The notes beneath the pieces were generated by a model. The model saw nothing but the letters and a program-made list of their open reading frames with translations. It did no database searches and was not told the DNA's origin. DNA of 64,000 nt, taken from Comamonadaceae bacterium. Its GTDB lineage: Bacteria > Pseudomonadota > Gammaproteobacteria > Burkholderiales > Burkholderiaceae_C. Within the stretch, counting starts at the first letter, position 1. Every line of letters starts with the position of its first letter. Positions 46,599 through 54,389 of the stretch are shown piece by piece. The DNA lies in NCBI GenBank assembly GCA_947443645.1, contig CANEXF010000013.1:33880-97879 (forward strand), read 5' to 3'. The translations under genes were made by a program, and so were the position numbers.

Positions 46599-47375
46599 TC
46601 AGCCCTGTTTGCGAATCAGGCGCGCACCAGGCATCTGGTCGCTGTCATGGCTTTGCAGCGTGGCCTGCAGATTGCGCTGGGCGATGCGCGAATGTTCCCG
46701 CATGATGGCTTCTGCGCGAGAGCCTTCCCTGCGCTCGATCGCGTCCAGGACCTGTCGATGCTGGTCTTGCGCCACGATCAACATGTCCCGTGCCTGAGGG
46801 GAGTTGGCCTGGAACACCACAAAGCCCGAAGGTGATGCGAACGGCAGGTTCACGACTCGATCGAGCTCGCGCGCAATCACTGCACTGCCGGCCATTTCTG
46901 CCAACAGATTATGAAATTTCTGGTTCAGCGTGACGTAGCTCAAAAAGGCATCGTCATTGAGCGCCGCCTGACTCAAAACCGCATCAATCTGGCCAAGACA
47001 GGCGCGCGCCTGATCAAGCAAGGCCGCCGTTGCACCCCGTTCGGCCGCCAGCCGGACCGACAAGCCTTCAAGAGTTCCGCGCAATTCAATAGCCTCGGAC
47101 GCATCGCGCTCCGAAAAACTGCGAACCGCATAGCCGCCATTGACCAAAACTTCCAGCAGGCCCTCTTGCTCAAGCCGCATCAGGGCAGCACGAATCGGCG
47201 TACGCGATACCCCCAGTTTCTCGACAATGGCCAACTCCGTGATGCGCGCACCGCTTGGCAACTCGCCCGCAAGAATCATTTCGCGCAGCCGCAACTGCGC
47301 CTTGACCGCCTGGGATGCGCCTAAGTCTTGCGCCTCTACCGCAAGCAAGGAGGATTTTGGGGTGTTCATAGTCAT
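46599..47375 (-). CDS. GntR family (FCD-type) transcriptional regulator
   Basis: A 258-residue regulator: N-terminal winged helix (ITELAIVEKLGVSRTPIRAA), then an FCD effector domain with SERDASEAIELRGTLEGL and a metal-site-like histidine in FHNLLAEM. It is divergent from vanAB, and two TGTATACA palindromes lie between them, so it is the probable VanR-like repressor that responds to vanillate or a related acid. Two adjacent ATGs (47375, 47369) could start it. Confidence 0.93.
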   Translation of the reverse strand: MTMNTPKSSLLAVEAQDLGASQAVKAQLRLREMILAGELPSGARITELAIVEKLGVSRTPIRAALMRLEQEGLLEVLVNGGYAVRSFSERDASEAIELRGTLEGLSVRLAAERGATAALLDQARACLGQIDAVLSQAALNDDAFLSYVTLNQKFHNLLAEMAGSAVIARELDRVVNLPFASPSGFVVFQANSPQARDMLIVAQDQHRQVLDAIERREGSRAEAIMREHSRIAQRNLQATLQSHDSDQMPGARLIRKQG

Positions 47376-47380
47376 GTCAA

Positions 47381-47505
47381 TGTATACAGGAAAATCACTC
47401 AGAGGCGATTCAAGCCTGTTTTTTGTCCGAATTTTTCAGTTTGATGTCGACATATAAGAAATTTTCTTGCCGCCTGTATACATCGTAGATGTTTTTTTGC
47501 ATAAT
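47381..47505. promoter_or_regulatory. GntR operators and vanA promoter
   Basis: The 8-base palindrome TGTATACA occurs at 47381-47388, just before the gntR start, and at 47475-47482. The second copy overlaps a candidate -35 TATACA (47477-47482) that is followed 17 bases later by CATAAT (47500-47505), about 110 bases before vanA. Paired palindromes at both divergent promoters fit autorepression plus repression of vanAB. Confidence 0.6.
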
Positions 47506-47613
47506 TGCACTGAGCCGCGAACGGCACATCGTCACGCCTGCTGACGAAGACCGATAGCGCCATACTTTATAAAATCCCTGCGGATTTCACCCAACACATC
47601 ATAGGAAGAAGCC

Positions 47614-48657
47614 ATGTTCCCAAAAAACACCTGGTACGTCGCCTGCACCCCATCAGAAATCGACGACAAGCCGCTGGGTCGGCAAATCTGCGGCGAAAAA
47701 ATCGTGTTCTACCGCGGCCCTGAAGGCAAAGTTGCAGCGCTTGACGATTTCTGCCCGCATCGCGGAGCAGCGCTGTCACTGGGCAAGGTATGCGAAGGAA
47801 AACTGGTCTGTGGCTACCATGGCCTGGCTGTGAACTGCGACGGGAAAGTGGCCTCCATGCCTGGTCAGCGCGTTCAGGGCTTCCCTAAAACGCGCAGCTT
47901 CCCGGTGGTGGAGCGCTATGGTTTCATCTGGGTCTGGCCTGGCGACGAAAAACTCGCGGACCCGGACAAAATCCCTGTGCTCGAATGGGCGGACAACCCA
48001 GAATGGGCTTACGCAGGTGGCCTGTACCACGTCAATTGCGACTACCGCCTGATGATTGACAACCTCATGGACCTGACCCACGAGACCTATGTCCACACCA
48101 CCAGCATTGGCCAAAAGGAAATCGACGAAGCACCGGTCAACACCAAGACCGTAGGCGACACCGTGATCACCAGCCGCTTCATGGACAAGGTCATGGCGCC
48201 GCCGTTCTGGCGCGCCAACTTGCGTGGCAACAATCTGGCCGACGATATACCGGTCGATCGCTGGCAGGTCTGCCACTTCACGCCGCCCAGCCAGATCATG
48301 ATCGAAGTCGGTGTCGCCCACGCCGGCAAAGGCGGCTACAACGCCGATCCCAAAGACAAGGTTCACAGCATCGTTGTTGACTTCTGCACGCCCGAGACAG
48401 AAACATCCATGTGGTACTTCTGGGGCATGGCACGCAACTTCAACCCGACAGACAAGGCCCTTACCGCACAGATTCTCGAGGGTCAGGGCAAGGTTTTTGC
48501 CGAAGACACCGTCGTGCTCGAGGCGCAGCAGCGCAATCTTCACACCTTCCCGGATCGCAAGCTGCTGATGCTCAACATTGATGCCGGTGGCGTGCAATCC
48601 CGACGCATGCTGGACCGCCTCATGGCGCTCGAGCAGCCGCAACAAGTGGGAAGCTGA
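47614..48657 (+). CDS. vanA: vanillate O-demethylase, oxygenase subunit
   Basis: A 347-residue Rieske non-haem iron oxygenase that converts vanillate to protocatechuate and formaldehyde. The Rieske cluster ligands are C47, H49, C66 and H69 (CPHRG...CGYHG). The mononuclear iron motif is DNLMDLTHETYVH. AGGAAG precedes the ATG. It is followed by the reductase gene vanB two bases later. Related demethylases act on syringate or methoxybenzoates, so exact substrate preference is open. Confidence 0.94.
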   Translation: MFPKNTWYVACTPSEIDDKPLGRQICGEKIVFYRGPEGKVAALDDFCPHRGAALSLGKVCEGKLVCGYHGLAVNCDGKVASMPGQRVQGFPKTRSFPVVERYGFIWVWPGDEKLADPDKIPVLEWADNPEWAYAGGLYHVNCDYRLMIDNLMDLTHETYVHTTSIGQKEIDEAPVNTKTVGDTVITSRFMDKVMAPPFWRANLRGNNLADDIPVDRWQVCHFTPPSQIMIEVGVAHAGKGGYNADPKDKVHSIVVDFCTPETETSMWYFWGMARNFNPTDKALTAQILEGQGKVFAEDTVVLEAQQRNLHTFPDRKLLMLNIDAGGVQSRRMLDRLMALEQPQQVGS

Positions 48658-48659
48658 TC

Positions 48660-49616
48660 ATGGACAGTCTAGAAGTCATCGTCGTTCGAAAAATCAAGGA
48701 AGCCGAGGATATCGTCAGCTTCGAGCTGGCCAGGGCAGACGGCGCGCCGCTGCCGCCGTTCAGTGCGGGCTCGCACATCGATGTGCAGATTCCCGGCGGA
48801 CTGACGCGCCAATACTCCCTGTGCAACGACGCCATAGAGCAGCACCGTTACCGGATTGCCGTGCTGCGCGATCCGGCTTCACGCGGCGGCTCCGTCGGCA
48901 TGCATGACGCCATCAAAGAAGGCGATGCGATCCGCATCAGTACGCCCAAAAACCACTTCCCGCTGCAACTGGCACCGCGCACACTGCTGTTTGCCGGCGG
49001 CATAGGCGTGACGCCGCTGCTGTGCATGGCGCAGCGTCTGGCCGCAATAGGCGCCGACTTCACGCTGCATTACTGCACGCGTACGCTTGAGCGCACGGCA
49101 TTCCAGCAGGAAATCAGCGACTCCGCATTTGCCGACCGCGTGCAATACCACTACGACGCAGGTCCGGCCGAACAGAAGCTGAACATACAAGCAGCTCTCG
49201 GCGCGGCCGAGTCAGGCAAGCAGCTTTATGTCTGCGGACCCACGGGCTTCATAGACCATGTGGTGAACAGCGCCAAAGCCCAGGGCTGGAGCAGCGAGCA
49301 GATCCACGTCGAATATTTCGGCGCAGCGCTGCAAGACACCTCGGGTGACAGCAGTTTCGAGGTCAAGATCGCCAGCACCGGCAAGTGCTACACCATTGGT
49401 GCGGAGCAAAACATTGTTCAGGTGCTCAAGGAGCAAGGCATAGAAATCCTCACTTCGTGCGAGCAAGGCGTCTGCGGCACCTGCATCACACGCGTACTCG
49501 AAGGTGAACCGGACCACCGGGACATGTACTTCACGGACGAGGAACGGGCGAAAAACGACCAATTCACGCCTTGTTGCTCACGCGCCAAGAGCAAGACATT
49601 GGTGCTCGATCTTTAG
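48660..49616 (+). CDS. vanB: vanillate O-demethylase, ferredoxin-type reductase subunit
   Basis: A 318-residue class IA reductase that passes electrons from NAD(P)H to VanA. The order is flavin domain (RQYSLCND, 50-57), nucleotide domain (FAGGIGVTPLL; YVCGPTGF) and a C-terminal plant-type [2Fe-2S] domain with C267, C272, C275 and C305. It is co-transcribed with vanA. A GC-rich hairpin (CGGCCCGG / CCGGGCCG, 49651-49674) after the stop lacks a long T run and is a weak terminator at best. Confidence 0.95.
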   Translation: MDSLEVIVVRKIKEAEDIVSFELARADGAPLPPFSAGSHIDVQIPGGLTRQYSLCNDAIEQHRYRIAVLRDPASRGGSVGMHDAIKEGDAIRISTPKNHFPLQLAPRTLLFAGGIGVTPLLCMAQRLAAIGADFTLHYCTRTLERTAFQQEISDSAFADRVQYHYDAGPAEQKLNIQAALGAAESGKQLYVCGPTGFIDHVVNSAKAQGWSSEQIHVEYFGAALQDTSGDSSFEVKIASTGKCYTIGAEQNIVQVLKEQGIEILTSCEQGVCGTCITRVLEGEPDHRDMYFTDEERAKNDQFTPCCSRAKSKTLVLDL

Positions 49617-49735
49617 TCTGGCCGCTCACCACACCCGAGACCAAAAAGCGCGGCCCGGCATCACAACCGGGCCGTTCCTGGTTTCAAGCCCGGGCGGGCA
49701 AAGTGGGCGTAAGGCCTAGGGTTTTCCAATAGTTT

Positions 49736-49787
49736 TAGGCCTCTAGACCACACTCAGCGGGCGTAAGCAGCTATAAAACTCGTAGCA
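49736..49787 (-). repeat. family-A dispersed repeat (clearest copy)
   Basis: Minus-strand reading contains GTTTTATAGCTGCTTACGCCC, then GCTGAG and GTCTAGAGGCCTA, the fullest version of the element in the window. It lies in the gap after vanB. Confidence 0.8.
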
Positions 49788-49871
49788 GATTGAATTTTGC
49801 GTTATAGTCGGCCAATAGCGACGCGCTAAAAGAAGAACTGTGACCAAATTTCGACCAGGGGAGATTTCCTA

Positions 49872-50195
49872 ATGAGTGCCAAAGAAAATGCAGCTGTAGG
49901 CCAGCTGCTTGAGCTGCTGGAATCGCGCTATGCACTGCGTGTTTTGTGGGCCCTGAAAGACGGCCACCCCCAGACGTTCAGGCTGCTACAAGACAGCATT
50001 GGCAGCATCACTCCCAATACCCTGAATACCCGCATCAAGGAATTGCGCGCTTCAGGACTGCTGACACATGGCACCAGCGGCTACACCGTCACCACACTTG
50101 GCGCCGACCTGCTCAAGCGCCTGAACGACATCCAGGCTTTTGCCACCAAATGGGCTGCAAGCCACACCAAGGTTGCAGCGGTCAAGAAAAAATAG
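49872..50195 (+). CDS. HxlR-type winged-helix transcriptional regulator
   Basis: A 107-residue single-domain winged-helix protein. ALRVLWALKDGHPQTFRLLQ, then ITPNTLNTRIKELRASGLL and GYTVTTLGADLL match the HxlR/MarR-like pattern of the helix, recognition helix and wing. It lacks the N-terminal cysteine used by redox-sensing HxlR proteins. A terminator follows. The target is unknown; divergent or adjacent promoters are not obvious. Confidence 0.82.
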   Translation: MSAKENAAVGQLLELLESRYALRVLWALKDGHPQTFRLLQDSIGSITPNTLNTRIKELRASGLLTHGTSGYTVTTLGADLLKRLNDIQAFATKWAASHTKVAAVKKK

Positions 50196-50210
50196 GCGGA
50201 TGCAACAAGA

Positions 50211-50240
50211 AAAAAAAGCGACCTTGAAGGTCGCTTTTTT
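50211..50240 (+). terminator. rho-independent terminator after the HxlR-type gene
   Basis: Perfect stem AAAAAAAGCGACCTT / AAGGTCGCTTTTTT with almost no loop. Symmetric A/T flanks allow termination from both sides, serving the convergent gene as well. Confidence 0.85.
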
Positions 50241-50279
50241 ATTGCCGCTCACGACAGTGCAGACGGCAAAGCCAAGGCT

Positions 50280-51431
50280 TTAAATTGCTGTTTCCAGCAA
50301 CTCCACAGCGTTGCCAAATTTTTCGGCGGCGGCCCTGACCGCCGGATCGCGCAATGCACTCAGAAAACCGCCTTCAATCAGGGGCTTGCCGTCCACACTC
50401 ACCGTGCTGTCCAACGTCACCAGATCCATGTGCACTGGCGGCTCCTCCCACTGCGGCATGGTGCGCAAAATATAGTCGCTGGGCTTGACCAGGTCGATGC
50501 CGAAGTGCAGTGCACCCGGCGCGTTGGAGCCGGCAGGATAAATTGTGTGGCGCGGTGCCTTGGGGTTGAAGCCGCAGCCCAGCTCTATCAGGCGCCCGCC
50601 AACCAGCATCTCGCGCAGGATGGCCGCGTCAGCGGACTCACCGGTCACCTCAACAATCGTGTCGCTTTCGAAACGGCAGCCAATTTTCTCCGCAAACGGT
50701 GCAGCAAACCCGACCGCCCACTGCGGGTAAAGCGTGCCAGACATCGTGACCGGCGCTGCCGCATCATTGCGGTGCGCCGTGCGGTCCCAGAGATTGGGGC
50801 CATGCGTGGGAAGGTAGTGGACGTAGCAGCCCGGCTCGTCGGCAAACATCTTGCCGCGCCAGCGGTTGTGGGCCAACAGCAGTTCGCGCATCTCCGGTGT
50901 GTAGTCCATGGAGAAATCACTGCCCCGCACATCGGAGAACTTCACAGTGAAGTCTTTGCCCGAAGGGTAACGCAAGGCGGTGGCGCGAATGATCTCGCCC
51001 ACCAGCTCCGCCGGAAAGCGGGCTTGCGCCGTGTGAAGCAAATCGAGGTCTCGAAAGTAGGTGATCTTGACCCAGCGCTGGCCGGCGCTGCGGCAGGCAA
51101 GAAAAAACGGATCGATGATGGAGCAAAACCAGGTCGACACGACAAAGTCGGCGTCACTGATCAGCGCTTTGGCCATCTCGGGCACCGCAGTGACCTGGCT
51201 GGTGGTTTCCATGTACTGGCGCACTGTGGCGCCGCGCGCGCGGGCCAGACCCATGATGGCGTCAGCAACCCGGGTGTCGAGCAAAGGATCTGTCAGCAAC
51301 AAGACCTTGTCGCCCTGCTTGAAGGCAAATGTGCGCTGAAAGTTCTCCAGCGCGGCAAAGTAGTTCTTGGTCGTCGTGATGTTGGGGTTCAATGCCTGCG
51401 GCAGTCCCACCAGGTTGTCCAAATTTGTCAT
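50280..51431 (-). CDS. putative metalloenzyme distantly like 2,5-dihydroxypyridine dioxygenase NicX / M29 aminopeptidase fold
   Basis: A 383-residue cytoplasmic protein I do not recognise with certainty. It has the layout of the NicX/M29 group: an N-terminal alpha/beta half (KVLLLTDPLLDTRVADAI) and a C-terminal half with Gly-rich and His/Asp positions (GALHFGIDL, PVHMDLVTLDSTVSVDGKPL) where family members bind metal. The downstream partner on the same strand is not coding for an obvious pathway enzyme. The gene lies six bases after a Bug-type binding protein gene, so it probably acts on the imported compound; an N-heterocycle or amide is possible but unproven. Confidence 0.6.
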   Translation of the reverse strand: MTNLDNLVGLPQALNPNITTTKNYFAALENFQRTFAFKQGDKVLLLTDPLLDTRVADAIMGLARARGATVRQYMETTSQVTAVPEMAKALISDADFVVSTWFCSIIDPFFLACRSAGQRWVKITYFRDLDLLHTAQARFPAELVGEIIRATALRYPSGKDFTVKFSDVRGSDFSMDYTPEMRELLLAHNRWRGKMFADEPGCYVHYLPTHGPNLWDRTAHRNDAAAPVTMSGTLYPQWAVGFAAPFAEKIGCRFESDTIVEVTGESADAAILREMLVGGRLIELGCGFNPKAPRHTIYPAGSNAPGALHFGIDLVKPSDYILRTMPQWEEPPVHMDLVTLDSTVSVDGKPLIEGGFLSALRDPAVRAAAEKFGNAVELLETAI

Positions 51432-51437
51432 TTTTTC

Positions 51438-52457
51438 TCAATCCACAGATGCGCCTGAGCGCTTGACGGCATCACCCCACAGCGTGATGTTGCTGGCGAT
51501 GTATTTTGAAAGTTCTTCGGGCGTGCCAGGCGCCACGTCGGCGCCGCGCTGCTGCAGCTGGCTGCGCAACTCGGGGTCGGTGGATGCGCGCTGAATCGCC
51601 GCATTGATGCGATCGACGATGGCGCGCGGCGTTCCGGCCGGCACCACGATGGCATCCCAGGCACTGAGATCAAAACCCGGCAGCCCGGATTCAGCAATCG
51701 TCGGCAATTCCGGCCAGGCCGCCACGCGCTTGGCGGTGGTCACGGCAAGCGGCTTGACGCGCCCTGCTTTGGCCTGCGGCGCGGCGTTGGGCATGACTTC
51801 AATCATCATGTCGACCTGCCCGCCTATCAAATCCGTCATGGCTTGGGCACCACCGCGGTAGGGAATGTGCACGGCTGAAACCCCGGCCCGCGACTTGTAG
51901 ATTTCACCGGCCAGATGCGAGGTCGTGCCATTGCCCGCCGAGCCGAAGGTGTACTTGCCAGGATTTGCCTTGAGCAGCCGGGTCAGCTCGGCCATGGAAT
52001 TGACAGGCAGCGTGGGACGCACCACCACCATGGCGGCAAGCTGGGTCAGCTGCGATACCGGCTCGAAATCCTTCAGCGGATTGAAGCCCGGTGACTTGTA
52101 AATGGTCTGGTTGATGGCCAGCGTGCCGTTGGTGCCATAGAGCAGTGTGTAGCCGTCTGCAGGCGCGCGGGCAGCGGCGGCACTGCCGACATTGCCGCCG
52201 GCACCCGCCAGATTTTCAAAAATGAAGGGCTGGCCCAGCTCTTTCGCAACGCGAAGCATGAACAGGCGCGCCAGAGTGTCACCGCCACCGCCTGCGGGGA
52301 AAGGAACAATCAGCTTGACGGGTTTGCTGGGATAGGCGCCAGCGCTTTGGCCATACGCGGCTGGCGTCAACATGGCGACAGCCAGGCCACAGGCCAGCGC
52401 CAGCCGGCTGAACGGTTGAAGGAATGCCGCCAAACGGCTCGCACGGGGTCGATTCAT
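51438..52457 (-). CDS. Bug/TctC-family tripartite transporter substrate-binding protein
   Basis: A 339-residue periplasmic binding protein. The signal peptide ends near AAYGQ; YPSKPVKLIVPFPAGGGGD is the Bug-family N-terminus, and FGSAGNGTTSHLAGE plus IPYRGGAQAMTDLIGGQ are the two ligand loops. The start is ATGATG; the second ATG (52457) is better spaced from AGGAGA. No TctA/TctB membrane genes are present, as is usual for the expanded Bug families of Burkholderiales. Confidence 0.93.
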   Translation of the reverse strand: MNRPRASRLAAFLQPFSRLALACGLAVAMLTPAAYGQSAGAYPSKPVKLIVPFPAGGGGDTLARLFMLRVAKELGQPFIFENLAGAGGNVGSAAAARAPADGYTLLYGTNGTLAINQTIYKSPGFNPLKDFEPVSQLTQLAAMVVVRPTLPVNSMAELTRLLKANPGKYTFGSAGNGTTSHLAGEIYKSRAGVSAVHIPYRGGAQAMTDLIGGQVDMMIEVMPNAAPQAKAGRVKPLAVTTAKRVAAWPELPTIAESGLPGFDLSAWDAIVVPAGTPRAIVDRINAAIQRASTDPELRSQLQQRGADVAPGTPEELSKYIASNITLWGDAVKRSGASVD

Positions 52458-52551
52458 CATGTCTCCTGTCAGTCCTGAGCATCAGGCGAATGGTTGAGAT
52501 GTGCCTTGAAGATATTTTTTGCAGCGCAAAAATACTTAGACATCTTTTTAT

Positions 52552-52616
52552 ATTGCACGCAATATTAGCGTCAAAAGCCATGTTCAAGCTAGGTAATTGC
52601 CACTATTGCATGCAAT
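52552..52616. promoter_or_regulatory. paired GntR operators
   Basis: ATTGCACGCAAT (52552-52563) and the perfect palindrome ATTGCATGCAAT (52605-52616) lie in the gap between the divergent Bug and GntR genes. Their centres are 53 bases apart, five helical turns. This is the expected arrangement for an autoregulated divergent GntR repressor. Confidence 0.65.
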
Positions 52617-52659
52617 AATTTGAAGTCCTGATTTACTAAGCTGCTTTGGCAGCACGCTG

Positions 52660-53361
52660 ATGTCCTCCCAGATCGACTACACCATCAATGCATTAAGAGG
52701 AAAAATCCTGGAGGGCGAACTCAAGCCAGGCGAGCGCATGGTCGAGCTGGAACTGTCGGCGCAGCTGTCGGTGTCGCGCACACCCATTCGCATTGCGCTT
52801 GGCGAGCTGGAAAAAGAAGGCTTGCTGGAACACCTGCCCACACGCGGGTTCCGGGTGCGTCAGTTCACGGTGCAGGAGATTGCCAACGCCGTTGACGTTC
52901 GCGGCGCGCTGGAAGGCATGGCGGCTCGCCTGGCTGCCGAGCAAGGCCTGAGTCCCGAGACCAGCAGCGAGTTGCAGGCCTGTATCAGCGAGGGCCGGGA
53001 ACTGCTGGACAAAGCCCAGTCCGACGGACACCTGATTGACGCTGCGCGCTGGGTGCCCATGAACGCCAGGTTTCACAATGCCCTGGTACTTGCGGCCCGC
53101 AACACAACACTTGCATCGGCACTTGCACACGTGAGCAAGACGCCCATGGCGGGCGCCGGCGCACTGAGTCTGAACGGTATGCTGCCGATGCTTGAATACA
53201 GCTTTATCCAGCGCGCGCAAAGTGACCACGAGGATGTGCTCACCGCGCTGCTGGCCGCAGAAGGCACACGCGCCGAGGCCCTGATGCGCGAGCATGCCCA
53301 CCGTAGCCGCAACAACAAGCGCGAACTTATCGCGCGCCTGCAGGGTAGCAAGACGGCTTAA
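52660..53361 (+). CDS. GntR family (FCD-type) transcriptional regulator
   Basis: A 233-residue regulator with a winged helix (MVELELSAQLSVSRTPIRIA) and an FCD domain (DVRGALEGMAARLAAE; FHNALVLAARN). It is divergent from the Bug/NicX-like operon and most likely controls it through the ATTGCAYGCAAT sites upstream. The start ATG has only a weak ribosome site. Confidence 0.92.
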   Translation: MSSQIDYTINALRGKILEGELKPGERMVELELSAQLSVSRTPIRIALGELEKEGLLEHLPTRGFRVRQFTVQEIANAVDVRGALEGMAARLAAEQGLSPETSSELQACISEGRELLDKAQSDGHLIDAARWVPMNARFHNALVLAARNTTLASALAHVSKTPMAGAGALSLNGMLPMLEYSFIQRAQSDHEDVLTALLAAEGTRAEALMREHAHRSRNNKRELIARLQGSKTA

Positions 53362-53392
53362 AGCACTTAAGTCATTTACGCGCATGGCGCCC

Positions 53393-53428
53393 GGCCAACA
53401 AGCGCTTGAAGCTATTAATTTAATAGCG
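53393..53428 (-). repeat. family-A-like repeat variant
   Basis: Minus-strand reading contains TAAATTAATAGCTTCAAGCG followed by CTTGTTGGCC. It shares the AT-rich lead and AATAGCT core of family A but diverges after it, so it may be a separate subfamily. Confidence 0.45.
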
Positions 53429-53610
53429 AAATAGATCCTGAAGAATCTCGGGCTGGCAGCTGACAAACGGTCGGGGCGAGCTGGTTCGCACTACCCGCGG
53501 CAGAGTGTCACTAAAATCTGCGTTTTGCCAAGCGCATCTGGCCGGCAAGTGATCTCCCAGCCCTCAGCCCCCGACCCTGGAAAAATCGCGGTAAATCCGT
53601 AGTCCCTGCC

Positions 53611-53639
53611 CTTGAAATGGGTTTTTTCAGCCCCAAACT
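53611..53639 (+). promoter_or_regulatory. sigma-32 promoter of grpE
   Basis: CTTGAAA (53611-53617), a 13-base spacer, and CCCCAAACT (53631-53639) match the heat-shock consensus CTTGAAA-N(13-15)-CCCCATNT closely. It lies 34 bases before the grpE ATG. Confidence 0.85.
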
Positions 53640-53672
53640 ATTCAACTTGTTGTTTTAAATACCGTTACAAGC

Positions 53673-54233
53673 ATGTCCGAAAACAATCAATCCGAACAAA
53701 ATCAATCACTTAACGGCGCCCAAAGCCCAGAAGAGCTCGAAGCGGCGCAAGCCGCCAATGCGTTTGACGCGCTGAGTTCTGCACAAAGCGAGCTGGCCAC
53801 GCTGCAAGCCAAAAACACCGAACTGGCCGACAGCTACCTGCGCGCCAAGGCCGAGGCTGAAAACGCGCGCCGGCGGGCCGATGATGAAATTTCAAAAGCA
53901 CGTAAATTCGCGCTCGAAAGCTTTGCCGAAAGCCTGCTGCCCGTTGCTGACAGCCTGGAAGCCAGCCTGAGCATCAAGGACGCCAGCCCGCAACAGATCA
54001 AGGAAGGCGCCGAGGCCACGCTCAAGCAGCTCAAAAGCGCGCTCGAGCGCAACAAGGTCGTTGAAATCAATCCGGCCAGCGCGACCAAGTTTGACCCCCA
54101 TCAGCACCAGGCCATCAGCATGGTGCCCGCCGACCAAGAAGCCAACACCGTGGTCAGCGTGCTGCAAAAAGGCTATCTGATTGCCGACCGCGTACTGCGT
54201 CCCGCACTGGTCACCGTGACCGCGCCTAAATAA
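53673..54233 (+). CDS. grpE: nucleotide exchange factor GrpE
   Basis: A 186-residue GrpE that releases ADP from DnaK and acts as a thermosensor through its long coiled coil. The charged N-terminal tail is followed by the coiled coil ([20 protein letters not shown]) and the beta-rich head ([34 protein letters not shown]). A sigma-32 promoter precedes it, and dnaK follows 156 bases later. Confidence 0.97.
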   Translation: MSENNQSEQNQSLNGAQSPEELEAAQAANAFDALSSAQSELATLQAKNTELADSYLRAKAEAENARRRADDEISKARKFALESFAESLLPVADSLEASLSIKDASPQQIKEGAEATLKQLKSALERNKVVEINPASATKFDPHQHQAISMVPADQEANTVVSVLQKGYLIADRVLRPALVTVTAPK

Positions 54234-54266
54234 AGCGCCGGCACAACACAAAACTGCAGACTGACC

Positions 54267-54296
54267 CTTGAAGTTCCAAGACTTGTGCCTAGCTTA
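54267..54296 (+). promoter_or_regulatory. candidate sigma-32 promoter of dnaK
   Basis: CTTGAAG (54267-54273), a 14-base spacer and CCTAGCTTA (54288-54296) resemble the heat-shock consensus, more weakly than the grpE promoter. It would provide extra DnaK expression. Confidence 0.55.
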
Positions 54297-54389
54297 TCTG
54301 TAAGTCTTCAGTATCTTTGTCAGCAACTGGCGCAATCCAAGGCCAAGACCTTTTTAACCGTTAACACATCAAAATAGCAGGAGTTCATC

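Larger units (their letters stand above)
53362..53672 (+). other. 311-base gap before grpE
   Basis: It contains a family-A-like repeat variant near its left end and the heat-shock promoter of grpE near its right end; nothing else was recognised between them. Confidence 0.6.

Noticed and set aside
49651..49674. GC-rich hairpin after vanB as a terminator
   Set aside because: There is no T run after the stem; kept only as a remark under vanB.
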